A stretch of 64,000 bases of DNA. It comes from JBCCGE01 sp039029455. Its GTDB lineage: Bacteria; Pseudomonadota; Gammaproteobacteria; Arenicellales; Poriferihabitantaceae. The notes beneath the pieces are model-generated. The model was given only the letters and a program-made list of their open reading frames with translations. It was not told where the DNA came from and ran no database searches. The stretch spans positions 13,736-77,735 of the forward strand of contig JBCCGE010000004.1 in the NCBI GenBank assembly GCA_039029455.1. Reading direction: 5' to 3'. Below are positions 26,006 to 34,642 of the stretch, piece after piece. Made by a program: the position numbers and the translations under genes. How positions within the stretch are numbered: position 1 is the first letter of the stretch; each line of letters begins with the position of its first letter.

Positions 26006-26600
26006 CGTGAAGCAGTCGGATTGGAGAGTCGCTTTGCTGTGAGTACTCAAACAGCAGGGGGCGACGAAAATCAACTTCGATCCAGAATGGTGACTCCATA
26101 TCCCAACCGCATGCCAGACTGATTGCGGATCGGATGACGCCCTTGTGGGTAACCGCCACCGCATTGGACTTTGGTCGTCCGGATGTCAGCCATCGTGTCA
26201 ATCTTTGGCGAACGTCTCCGGCGCTCTCGCCATCAGGAGGTCTCATCTCAAGTCCGCGCGACGGTTCAAGTCGATCCTTTTTTATCCGGGTTTTCAGCTC
26301 TGATAAGTCGAGACCTTCATACAAGCCCCAATTCGTCTCAGTAAGTTCATCGACCACATTTACCGACTGACCTGAGAGTATTGAGGCGGTTTGGTGCGCG
26401 CGCGCGAGTGGACTGCTAAACCAGTTTGCGCGGATATAGTCGTCGTGGATGCGAGTGTTTTTAAGGGCTTCGACTGATTCGTCCAGAAGCGGAATATCCG
26501 TCCTGCCCTGAAGCCGACCCGACCGATTCCAGGCGGTCGGCGCATGCCTTACAAATGCAATCCATTGCCGTTGTTCTTGATCCTCATACAGGAAAGACAT
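25968..26600 (-). CDS. Histidine phosphatase family protein
   Basis: A 210-residue phosphoglycerate-mutase-like phosphatase. The phospho-accepting RH motif is Arg18-His19 in AFVRHAPTAWNRSGRLQGRTD, followed by the SSPLARAHQTA arginine, TETNWGLYEG glutamate and VTHKGVIRSAI histidine, a complete active site. The substrate is unknown; cobalamin-phosphate or small phosphate esters are typical of the group. It follows the amidotransferase gene by 36 bases on the same strand. Confidence 0.87.
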   Translation of the reverse strand: MSFLYEDQEQRQWIAFVRHAPTAWNRSGRLQGRTDIPLLDESVEALKNTRIHDDYIRANWFSSPLARAHQTASILSGQSVNVVDELTETNWGLYEGLDLSELKTRIKKDRLEPSRGLEMRPPDGESAGDVRQRLTRWLTSGRPKSNAVAVTHKGVIRSAISLACGWDMESPFWIEVDFRRPLLFEYSQQSDSPIRLLHANLEWDQPVVCP

Positions 26601-26636
26601 TTCAGTTCGCCGAGGTCCGTTTGGTGTTGGCAGCCC

Positions 26637-27380
26637 TCAGGAGGTTGTTGTTTTAACGTCGCGTCGAAAGAATGCGGTGATCCAACCAAGCGCACGGTCA
26701 GCGTTTAATGGCATTTCTTCGAGACTTTGCAGCGTTTTTTCGTAAACCTCTTCACCGATAAGCTCGCGCCGATACTTTGCCCTGAACGCACAAAATTCCT
26801 TCGAAAACTCCGGATGTCCCTGAATTCCCAGGGCTAGTTTGTTGTCTGATATTACGCCATGTGGACAAAAATCACTGTGTGCAAACGTTTCAAAACCAGG
26901 CGGTAGCGCTGTAACCTGATCCTGATGGATCACGACCAGATTAAAGCCGCTGTCCTGTTCTTCGCCGTCCCAGTCCGGCGATTTCGTCATAAAACTGCGA
27001 TGAATGCCAAATCCCCAGCCAACGTCCGCTTTTTCTGCGACACCTCCCAGAGCCTGTGCAATCAACTGATGCCCAAAACAGATGCCGACGGTTTTAATCT
27101 GCCTGGCGTAGCAGGTGCGGACAAACTCACTTAGCCGGTCAATCCATGGATAGCCGTCATAGACTCCGTGACGGGAACCTGAGATCAGATAGCCTTCGAA
27201 ATCAGAGACATCAGCAGGGAAATCGTCTTCTACACAGCGAAAGGGCGTCAATACAATGTTTTTATCAACCCTGTGCAGACTCTCCCTGAAAAATTGCGCA
27301 TAGGTTCCGTATGTCGATCTGAATTCAGGATCGACGTCATCGCAAAGCAGAAGTCCGATGTTTAGAGTAGCTTGTGTCAT
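26637..27380 (-). CDS. Class I glutamine amidotransferase-like protein
   Basis: 247 residues from the ATG at 27380, just ahead of the conserved ATLNIGLLLCDDV. The nucleophile elbow is Cys101 in TVGICFGHQLIAQALGG, and a His/Glu pair lies in GIQGHPEFS, completing the triad. Stand-alone proteins of this type are related to the GMP synthase amidotransferase domain and to gamma-glutamyl hydrolases such as PuuD, but the acceptor is not known. It diverges from dapA and leads a two-gene unit with the phosphatase. Confidence 0.87.
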   Translation of the reverse strand: MTQATLNIGLLLCDDVDPEFRSTYGTYAQFFRESLHRVDKNIVLTPFRCVEDDFPADVSDFEGYLISGSRHGVYDGYPWIDRLSEFVRTCYARQIKTVGICFGHQLIAQALGGVAEKADVGWGFGIHRSFMTKSPDWDGEEQDSGFNLVVIHQDQVTALPPGFETFAHSDFCPHGVISDNKLALGIQGHPEFSKEFCAFRAKYRRELIGEEVYEKTLQSLEEMPLNADRALGWITAFFRRDVKTTTS

Positions 27381-27555
27381 GATTTTCAATATGCGGGTGC
27401 GACATCGATTCGTCAACACTCCGGATTAGTGATTCACCTGTCCGACTGACCGCGGCATCAACTGTTTGTATTGCCTGAACTGAAAAGCTTGTTTACGCAG
27501 CGTTCGGAGATTACCATTCACAGCCCCGAACCGTTCAAATTCACAGACTAAATTT

Positions 27556-28446
27556 ATGCACTCAGGTCCGAAGTATAAGGGCAGCTACGTCGCGCTCGTA
27601 ACACCCATGTTCGACAACGGTGATATCGATTTCGACAGCCTGGCAAAACTGATTGACTTTCACGTGGAGAGCGGCACGGACGGGATTGTTTCGATGGGAA
27701 CGTCCGGTGAGTCAGCCACGTTGGATATCGACGAACAGATTGAGGTCATTCGTAAAACTGTTGAGCTGACCGCGGGTCGGGTTCCGATTATCGCGGGGTC
27801 GGGCGGTAATTCGACCAATGAAGCGCTTGAACTTACGGAGCGTTCAGCCGAAGCCGGAGCAGAAGCCTGTCTGCTGGTCGTTCCCTACTACAACAAGCCG
27901 ACGCAGCACGGGTTGATCGCTCACTTTACCCTGCTGGCGGAACGGGTGGATATCCCGCAGATTTTGTACAACGTTCCGGGTCGAACATCGCTCGACATGC
28001 ACAATGATACTGTTGTGGAACTGTCCAATGTGTCTAATATTGTCGGCATAAAAGACGCCACTGCAGATATTCCAAGAGTGGGTGACTTTCTCAGCAGATG
28101 CCCTGAGGACTTTTGCATTTTGTCTGGAGATGATGGCACCACATTGGAATTGATTAAAGCAGGTGGACACGGATGTATCTCGGTGACCGCCAATGTGGCA
28201 CCCCGGCTCATGCACGAGATGTGTGCTGCAGCTCTCGCGGGTGACCTGGCTGAAGCCGAACGCATCGATGGCAAACTGCGCGGTCTGCATGACAGCTTGT
28301 TTATTGAGTCCAACCCGATCCCGGCGAAGTGGGCCTTAGCGAGTATGGGACTGATGCAGTCCGGAATCCGCCTACCGTTAACGCCACTGTCTGCTTCGTG
28401 TCATGCCAGTGTTACCAAAGCGATGAAGGAGGCGGACGTCGCCTGA
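27556..28446 (+). CDS. dapA: 4-hydroxy-tetrahydrodipicolinate synthase
   Basis: Condenses pyruvate and aspartate semialdehyde in lysine/diaminopimelate synthesis. The 296-residue TIM-barrel has the Schiff-base lysine Lys166 in IVGIKDATAD, Tyr138 in ILYNVPGRT, and the GTSGESATL loop. The stop shares one base with the purL ATG (TGATG), so the two are translationally coupled, an unusual pairing of lysine and purine synthesis. Confidence 0.97.
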   Translation: MHSGPKYKGSYVALVTPMFDNGDIDFDSLAKLIDFHVESGTDGIVSMGTSGESATLDIDEQIEVIRKTVELTAGRVPIIAGSGGNSTNEALELTERSAEAGAEACLLVVPYYNKPTQHGLIAHFTLLAERVDIPQILYNVPGRTSLDMHNDTVVELSNVSNIVGIKDATADIPRVGDFLSRCPEDFCILSGDDGTTLELIKAGGHGCISVTANVAPRLMHEMCAAALAGDLAEAERIDGKLRGLHDSLFIESNPIPAKWALASMGLMQSGIRLPLTPLSASCHASVTKAMKEADVA

Positions 28447-31400
28447 TGGTCGGGTCGGCGGATCGCACTTTGAGTCCCTCGCTTTACACTCACACTGGCG
28501 CCAGCGCGGCGTCGGACTTTAGAACCGAAAAATTTCTTGCCGATGTCTCGGCAATCTATCCTGATTGTCACTCAGTCAGCGCACGATTTCGACACTTCGT
28601 GTCTTTGCGTGAACCACTCGATGAGCGCGCTCGGGAGACAGTGGGCCAGCTTTTGTCTTATGGAGAGTTCTCTCAGGATCCGCCTTCAGACGTCGGGTGC
28701 ACGTTTCTGTCGGTCCCGCGTATAGGTACGATTTCGCCCTGGTCCAGCAAGGCAACTGACATATTTTTGTTATGTGGTCTGCAATCTGTTATCCGTGTAG
28801 AGCGGGGTATTGAATGGACGCTCGGCGGCATTGCTGATGCGGACATCGAACGATTTGCGGCTGATTTGCAGGGCGTTCTGTTTGATCCGATGACCGAATC
28901 GCTGCTTGCAATCGACGGCGATCCGTCATTAATTTTTTCACAGTCCGAGCCGGCACCCCTCGAGGTGGTCGATATTCTCGCAGGTGGACGGCAGGCTCTG
29001 GTTGACGCGAACAATGACTACGGTTTTGCGCTGAGTTCCGAGGAGATTGATTATCTTTGTGAGCAGTTTCAGTCACTCGGACGCAATCCCACAGATGTTG
29101 AGCTAATGATGTTCGCTCAGGTGAATTCTGAGCACTGCCGCCACAAAATTTTTAACGCCAGCTGGACCATTGACGGAGTTGAAAAGGAAACCTCTCTGTT
29201 TGGAATGGTGAAAACCACGCACGAGAACACGCCGCAGGGCACCTTGGTAGCCTACAAGGACAACGCGGCGGTGCTGCAGGGCGGCGAGGGTGGCCGGCTC
29301 ATGCCGAACTCTAGGGGACGGTATGAGTATGTTTCGGAGGCATTGCCCTTTACCGCGAAGGTGGAAACACACAATCATCCGACTGCGATTTCTCCTTTCG
29401 CCGGTGCGTCAACGGGCTCTGGAGGTGAAATAAGAGACGAGGGAGCGACCGGTCGGGGCGGTAAACCCAAAGCGGGTCTGGTGGGCTATTCCGTGTCTCA
29501 TCTTCGTCACCCCCAATTTCCAAGACCGTGGGAAGGGCCTGAATCAAAACCGGCACGAATTGCGTCACCGCTGCAGATAATGCTTGAAGGTCCGATTGGC
29601 GCTGCAGCCTTCAACAATGAATTCGGCCGACCAAACATCGCGGGATACTTTCGAACATTCGAATATTCGGGTGAGGATATCGATGACCACAGTGTCCGCC
29701 TCGGCTACCACAAACCCATTATGCTCGCTGGGGGCACCGGTGGGGTTCGTGCTCAACACGTTGAAAAACAACCGATCACCCACGGAACACCCATCGTCGT
29801 CCTCGGTGGCCCCACCATGCTGATTGGTCTTGGCGGCGGTGCTGCGTCAAGCGTAGCGTCAGGCGACAGTGATGAGTCGCTGGATTTTGCCTCGGTGCAG
29901 CGGGGCAATCCGGAGATGCAGCGGCGCTGTCAGGAGGTTATCGATGCTTGTGTCGCCATGGGGTCGTCGAACCCGATCGTTTCAATTCACGATGTCGGGG
30001 CTGGTGGTTTATGTAATGCGCTTCCGGAACTGGTCGATGATGCTGGTCAGGGTGGAACGTTCGAGCTGCGTGAGATATTGAATGATGAACCCGGTATGTC
30101 GCCAATGCAGATTTGGTGTAACGAATCTCAGGAGCGATATGTTCTTGCGGTTTCGGCAGACAAACTGGAGACCTTTAAGCAGATTTGCGCACGCGAACGG
30201 TGTTTGTATGCGGTCGTTGGTGCAGCAGATAACAGTCAGCGTCTCACCCTGAGCGATCGGTATTTCGCCGAAGATGCTCGCGCCCCGATCGACTTGCCGA
30301 TGTCACTGCTGTTTGGTCTGCCGCCCAAAATGCATCGTCAAGTCAGTTCGGTTTCTGCACGTCGTCACCCGTTTGATTCTGGTTCGCTCGATATTTCCGA
30401 TGCTATTGACCGTGTGCTGACCTTCCCGGCGGTGTCAGACAAAACCTTTCTGGTCACCATTGGTGACCGAAGCGTCACGGGCATGATTCATCGGGATCAA
30501 ATGGTGGGTCCCTGGCAGGTTCCGGTCGCGGATGTTGCGGTAACCACGGCATCGTTTATTGGGGCTGCAGGTGAGGCAATGGCAATAGGTGAACGTACTC
30601 CGGTCGCGTCCATCAATGCACCGGCGAGCGGTCGACTTGCCATTGCTGAGGCTGTTACCAACATGGCAGCGGCTGATGTGCGTTCAATGCAAGACATAAA
30701 GCTGTCTGCAAACTGGATGGTTGCAGCCGGTTCACCAGGGCACGATGCTGAATTGTTTGAAACGGTTCGCAGTATTACTCAGGATGTCTGCAACACTATC
30801 GGCTTGTCCATTCCGGTGGGCAAGGATTCGATGTCAATGAAAAGCAGCTGGCAGGAAGACGGCGAGTCGAAAACAGTTGTGTCACCTGTTTCACTTGTCG
30901 TTAGTGCTTTCGCTCCGGTTAGCGATGTCCGTAAGACGCTGACACCCCTGTTGAAGATGGACAAGGGTGAAACCAAGCTGTGGCTGCTTGATCTTTCACA
31001 TGGCCGAAATCGACTCGGTGGATCGGCGCTGGCTCAGGTGTATGGACAACTCGGAGATGAAAGTCCGGATCTTGAGCACCCGGCTGAGCTGCTGTCGCTT
31101 TTTGAATTGATCCGTGATGCCAGAGATGAGAGTCTGATTGATGCGTACCACGACAGATCAGATGGCGGACTCCTGGTTTCTTTGCTGGAAATGTCCTTCG
31201 CCAGTCGAACCGGTGTCGTCATTCGTGTTCCCGATGGTCAGCACGACGCTATTGCATGGCTTTTCAATGAGGAGCCTGGCGTTTTGGTGCAGGTTCAGCA
31301 TACTAACGAATCCCGTTTTGAGCAGCTGCTGGACGCCCATCAACTCTCCGAACACGCCTCCCGGGTGGCGGAACCGACAACGGGTAACGATGTGAGCATA

Positions 31401-32387
31401 CTCCACAGGGGCACGACGGTTTTTCGCGACACGCGCAGTGCCCTGCATCAGCGGTGGTCAGCACTGACATTCAATATGCAGTCCGTTCGAGACAACCCGG
31501 CCTGTGCAAAAAGTGAATACGAGCGGTTAACGGATATCGAAGATCCCGGGATTTCCCCTGTGCTGTCTTTTGACCCGCAGGAGGATATCAGTGCACCCTA
31601 TGTATCACGAAAGGTCAAACCCCGGGTCGCGGTTCTGCGCGAGCAGGGCGTAAACGGTCAGCTGGAGATGGCTGCTGCATTCACCCGAGCCGGATTTGAT
31701 GCAATAGACATCACCATGAGCGATCTGGGCGATCAACGCGACCTGAGTTCTTTCGTCGGCCTGGCGGCTTGTGGCGGTTTTTCTTATGGGGATGTGTTGG
31801 GCGCGGGCGAGGGCTGGGCCAAAGCAATTTTGTATAACAGCAAAGTCCGCGATCGTATGAGTGCGTTCTTTGAGCGCGGTGATACTTTCAGTCTCGGTGT
31901 CTGCAACGGTTGTCAAATGATGGCATCAATCCATTCGCTGATTCCCGGTGCAGACGGGTGGCCTGCGTTTAAACGCAACTTGTCCGAGCAATACGAGGCG
32001 CGATTTGTCACAGTGGGAGTCGTGAATTCCCCCTCTGTTCTGCTCAAAGGCATGTCAGGTAGTCGAATCCCCGTTGCCGTTGCGCACGGCGAAGGCAGGC
32101 CTGGTTTCGCAAACAGCTCGGATCTGGATTCGCTGTACGACAATAACAAGGTATGCCTGCAATTTGTCACTAACCGCGGAGACGTTGCTGTTCACTATCC
32201 CCTGAATCCAAATGGATCAGTGCGGGGTGTGACCGGTTTTACTTCCTCGGATGGCAGAGTGACGATTATGATGCCTCATCCTGAGAGGGTGTTTCGTACC
32301 ATTTCGAATTCCTGGTTTCCGGAAGAGTGGGGAGAAGACGGCCCCTGGACCCGGATGTTCTTAAACGCGAGAGAATGGGTAAACTGA
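28446..32387 (+). CDS. purL: Phosphoribosylformylglycinamidine synthase (large PurL)
   Basis: Converts FGAR to FGAM using ATP and glutamine in purine synthesis. The 1313-residue single-chain form combines the N-terminal PurS-like domain, the tandem synthetase domains (NSEHCRHKIF, ETHNHPTAISPFAGASTGSGGEIRDEGATGRG, GAGGLCNALPELV, GKDSMSMK) and a C-terminal glutamine amidotransferase with the nucleophile in FSLGVCNGCQM and the HGEGRP histidine. I chose the ATG at 28446 because it overlaps the dapA stop and has GGAGG upstream; a longer frame to 28329 is inside dapA. Confidence 0.97.
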   Translation: MVGSADRTLSPSLYTHTGASAASDFRTEKFLADVSAIYPDCHSVSARFRHFVSLREPLDERARETVGQLLSYGEFSQDPPSDVGCTFLSVPRIGTISPWSSKATDIFLLCGLQSVIRVERGIEWTLGGIADADIERFAADLQGVLFDPMTESLLAIDGDPSLIFSQSEPAPLEVVDILAGGRQALVDANNDYGFALSSEEIDYLCEQFQSLGRNPTDVELMMFAQVNSEHCRHKIFNASWTIDGVEKETSLFGMVKTTHENTPQGTLVAYKDNAAVLQGGEGGRLMPNSRGRYEYVSEALPFTAKVETHNHPTAISPFAGASTGSGGEIRDEGATGRGGKPKAGLVGYSVSHLRHPQFPRPWEGPESKPARIASPLQIMLEGPIGAAAFNNEFGRPNIAGYFRTFEYSGEDIDDHSVRLGYHKPIMLAGGTGGVRAQHVEKQPITHGTPIVVLGGPTMLIGLGGGAASSVASGDSDESLDFASVQRGNPEMQRRCQEVIDACVAMGSSNPIVSIHDVGAGGLCNALPELVDDAGQGGTFELREILNDEPGMSPMQIWCNESQERYVLAVSADKLETFKQICARERCLYAVVGAADNSQRLTLSDRYFAEDARAPIDLPMSLLFGLPPKMHRQVSSVSARRHPFDSGSLDISDAIDRVLTFPAVSDKTFLVTIGDRSVTGMIHRDQMVGPWQVPVADVAVTTASFIGAAGEAMAIGERTPVASINAPASGRLAIAEAVTNMAAADVRSMQDIKLSANWMVAAGSPGHDAELFETVRSITQDVCNTIGLSIPVGKDSMSMKSSWQEDGESKTVVSPVSLVVSAFAPVSDVRKTLTPLLKMDKGETKLWLLDLSHGRNRLGGSALAQVYGQLGDESPDLEHPAELLSLFELIRDARDESLIDAYHDRSDGGLLVSLLEMSFASRTGVVIRVPDGQHDAIAWLFNEEPGVLVQVQHTNESRFEQLLDAHQLSEHASRVAEPTTGNDVSILHRGTTVFRDTRSALHQRWSALTFNMQSVRDNPACAKSEYERLTDIEDPGISPVLSFDPQEDISAPYVSRKVKPRVAVLREQGVNGQLEMAAAFTRAGFDAIDITMSDLGDQRDLSSFVGLAACGGFSYGDVLGAGEGWAKAILYNSKVRDRMSAFFERGDTFSLGVCNGCQMMASIHSLIPGADGWPAFKRNLSEQYEARFVTVGVVNSPSVLLKGMSGSRIPVAVAHGEGRPGFANSSDLDSLYDNNKVCLQFVTNRGDVAVHYPLNPNGSVRGVTGFTSSDGRVTIMMPHPERVFRTISNSWFPEEWGEDGPWTRMFLNAREWVN

Positions 32388-32388
32388 T

Positions 32389-32823
32389 ATGGCTGCAAGA
32401 TCCTTTTCAATAGTCAGCTTTTTGTTGCGGTTTCTGTTTGCACTGGTCCTGGTGCTGGTAACCTACAACCCGGCTGAGCCGTATTCTTTCTATCACTGGG
32501 CTCTGAAACCGGTGTTGTCCAGTGTCGAAACCTTTGATGTGACAAAAGGTTTTGTCGGCGTTGTGCTAATCATCGGCTGGACCATATTTCTGGGTGCAAC
32601 CTTTCGGGCTCTTGGTTTTTTCGGGCTGCTGCTCGCGAGTCTGTTCTTCGCAATGCTGACCTGGTTTCTGATTGATCGTGAGTGGCTTGATATCGTGAAT
32701 CCCAGCACGGTGACCTGGATCATTCTCGTTTGTTTGTCAGCTGTCCTGGCAACCGGATTGTCCTGGTCGCACATCTGGCGCAGAATGACCGGTCAACTCG
32801 ACGTTGACGAGACCGACCACTGA
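32389..32823 (+). CDS. Small four-helix membrane protein (DUF6524-like)
   Basis: 144 residues with about four membrane helices: FLLRFLFALVLVLVTYNP, GFVGVVLIIGWTIFLGATFRALGF, LLLASLFFAMLTWFLI and VTWIILVCLSAVLATGLSW, then a charged C-terminus. The pattern, including SFYHW early on, resembles the DUF6524 family; I hold that name loosely. Its function is unknown. It starts one base after the purL stop, so it is very likely cotranslated with it. Confidence 0.7.
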   Translation: MAARSFSIVSFLLRFLFALVLVLVTYNPAEPYSFYHWALKPVLSSVETFDVTKGFVGVVLIIGWTIFLGATFRALGFFGLLLASLFFAMLTWFLIDREWLDIVNPSTVTWIILVCLSAVLATGLSWSHIWRRMTGQLDVDETDH

Positions 32824-32868
32824 ACTGAATTCAGGGCTTGCGGTTAGCCAGAAGAGCAGCAATGCCTG

Positions 32869-33321
32869 ATGCACCATGTAGCCCAGCTCAATATTGCTCA
32901 TCTGGTCGATAACCTGGACTCTCCGAGGTTAAAGCCGTTTGTAGATAGTTTGGATTGGATCAATTCTCTGGCTGAATCGTCGGAAGGGTTTGTCTGGCGT
33001 CTCAAGGACGAATACGGAAACGCCACTTCGCTCGATTACTTCGGACCAGAAATTATTCCCAATCTTTCAGTTTGGCGTGATACCGACAGTCTGTATGACT
33101 TCGTTTATAGATCAGCTCATCTGGATATTCTGAAAAAGCGAAAAGACTGGTTTCATCCGATAAAGCAGGCACATCAGGTGCTGTGGTGGATTCCGGAATA
33201 TTCAATGCCCACTCTCGAGGAGGCCGCAGACCGACTGGAGCTGTTGAGACAATCCGGCCCGGTCGCTCGCGCATTTACAATGAAGCGTCGATTTGACCCC
33301 GCCGGAAACCCGGTTTGCTAG
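32869..33321 (+). CDS. DUF3291 family protein
   Basis: 150 residues resembling the DUF3291 ferredoxin-like-fold family: HHVAQLNIAHLVDNLDSPRLKPFVDSLDWINSLAESSEGFVWRL, then LSVWRDTDSLYDFVYRSAHLDILKKRKDWF and HQVLWWIPEYSMPTLEEAADRLELL. Such dimeric alpha/beta barrels are related to monooxygenase-like proteins but have no assigned reaction. It lies 45 bases beyond the membrane-protein gene and converges on the acidic exported protein. Confidence 0.83.
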   Translation: MHHVAQLNIAHLVDNLDSPRLKPFVDSLDWINSLAESSEGFVWRLKDEYGNATSLDYFGPEIIPNLSVWRDTDSLYDFVYRSAHLDILKKRKDWFHPIKQAHQVLWWIPEYSMPTLEEAADRLELLRQSGPVARAFTMKRRFDPAGNPVC

Positions 33322-33366
33322 CCCGAAGATTCCGTAAAGGTCCGGCTGCTGTATAAAGAATTTGCG

Positions 33367-34413
33367 CTAGAGGGTCTTTAAAGTGCTTTCCGCAACAATT
33401 TGCCAACGGTCCATTGGTTTGGCGAGTTCAAGTCGCTTAATAATTTTGTCCGAGAAGCGGTCTGACCGGTAAGACTGTTCGAACTCGACAACGGCACGGT
33501 TATCACTAAGGGATTTCACCTCAAGGCTTTCCAGCACAACCTCGATAAATTCGGGGGTGCTCAATCGTTGCTTTCGCTGCTGGGTCCACTGTGCGATGGT
33601 GAGTCCGGACGGCGCTTCAAAATCGCTGGAGTAGAAGGCGAGATATTCGTCGACGGATTGACGAGACCAGGAGTCCGCCCACAGTCTGACTGCAGATTCA
33701 ATCACCTCTGATTCACTGACTGTATTTGCCGCGTCGTCAGCGACCTGTGGAGCAGACTCAGGTTGCGTTTCTTGCTGATCTTCGCTGTCTTCAGCGGCGA
33801 CAGAATCAGATAGCGCTTGATCGCCTTCATCGCTTGAGGAAGACGCTGCCAGATTGTTGTCGGATTCAGCACTTTCGCTGGTAACGGCCTCTGAACTGTC
33901 CAGGGTGCTGCTATCGTCTTCAGAGTCGGTATTCTGTTCTGAAGTCGAGACCGCATTTCCGGCATCGTCAGGTGTTTCAGCGGCGGTCTCAATCTCAGGT
34001 GTTTCAACACTCTCAGCCGACACTGTATTCTCATCGTCCGAGCCGATAGACGTTTCGGTCTCAGAAACCGGTTCAGATGAGTCCGCTGCAGCCACCGCAG
34101 GAGTCTCTGCACTGACCTCAGATTCCGGAGTTTGCACGGTGGAATCCTGGTCAGGTTGCGATTGGGCTGAAGATTCTGTGGCGGTGGCGGAAATTGCCTG
34201 ATCTGGAGCTTGCGCCGGAATGTCGTCTTCCTGTCGAATCAGAGGCGGAGTTTTTTCGACAGCCAGCCGTATTTTCCGAAACTCTTCCTCGACGGTGTAG
34301 CGCCAGATGTCCTGAGCGGATACTTCTGTGCTGACACCAAGTATCAAAGACACCCACGCGGCCACGAATGCTGTCTTTTCAGGAGAGGATAAGATCATCG
34401 TGTCGCGCAACAA
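33367..34413 (-). CDS. Exported acidic protein with C-terminal NTF2/Cds6-like domain
   Basis: 348 residues. A signal peptide ends near EVSA-QD (the second ATG, MILSSPEK, is an alternative start). A region of about 180 residues is dominated by Ser, Glu, Asp, Ala and Thr with no repeats of fixed length. The C-terminal 110 residues (ESAVRLWADSWSRQSVDEYLAFYSSDF to the end) look like the NTF2-fold domain found in SnoaL and Cds6-type proteins, often attached to envelope enzymes or to TPR proteins. The acidic linker would be an extended periplasmic spacer. Confidence 0.75.
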   Translation of the reverse strand: MLRDTMILSSPEKTAFVAAWVSLILGVSTEVSAQDIWRYTVEEEFRKIRLAVEKTPPLIRQEDDIPAQAPDQAISATATESSAQSQPDQDSTVQTPESEVSAETPAVAAADSSEPVSETETSIGSDDENTVSAESVETPEIETAAETPDDAGNAVSTSEQNTDSEDDSSTLDSSEAVTSESAESDNNLAASSSSDEGDQALSDSVAAEDSEDQQETQPESAPQVADDAANTVSESEVIESAVRLWADSWSRQSVDEYLAFYSSDFEAPSGLTIAQWTQQRKQRLSTPEFIEVVLESLEVKSLSDNRAVVEFEQSYRSDRFSDKIIKRLELAKPMDRWQIVAESTLKTL

Positions 34414-34505
34414 ATACCCAATTGGGGGTACGATTTCCGTGGCCGTCCGGACAGCGAGTCCCAGCGGATCTAAAAAGCGAGTGCAGGCTATTGTTTGGTA
34501 ACGCC

Positions 34506-34536
34506 GTCTTCAGTGAAGACATGGTGTTCTCCACCA
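34506..34536. repeat. Two adjacent inverted repeats downstream of the ETF-QO gene
   Basis: GTCTTCA-g-TGAAGAC (34506-34520) is a near-perfect 15-base palindrome and is followed at 34522-34536 by TGGTG-ttctc-CACCA. They lie in the 229-base gap between the ETF-QO gene and the acidic exported protein gene, about 100 bases before the latter start. No T-run follows, so an operator or RNA hairpin is more likely than a terminator. Confidence 0.4.
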
Positions 34537-34642
34537 GCTGTGTAAGCTCGATTATAGCGAAACTCCGGGTTTTTAGGGCATTCCTTGACCCACTGTCGCC
34601 GCAAACCAACACAACACGCCAAGAAGATGGCGTGGGATACGG

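Noticed and set aside
28329..28445. Extension of purL upstream of 28446
   Set aside because: It runs inside dapA in another frame and the 28446 ATG begins recognisable PurL sequence.
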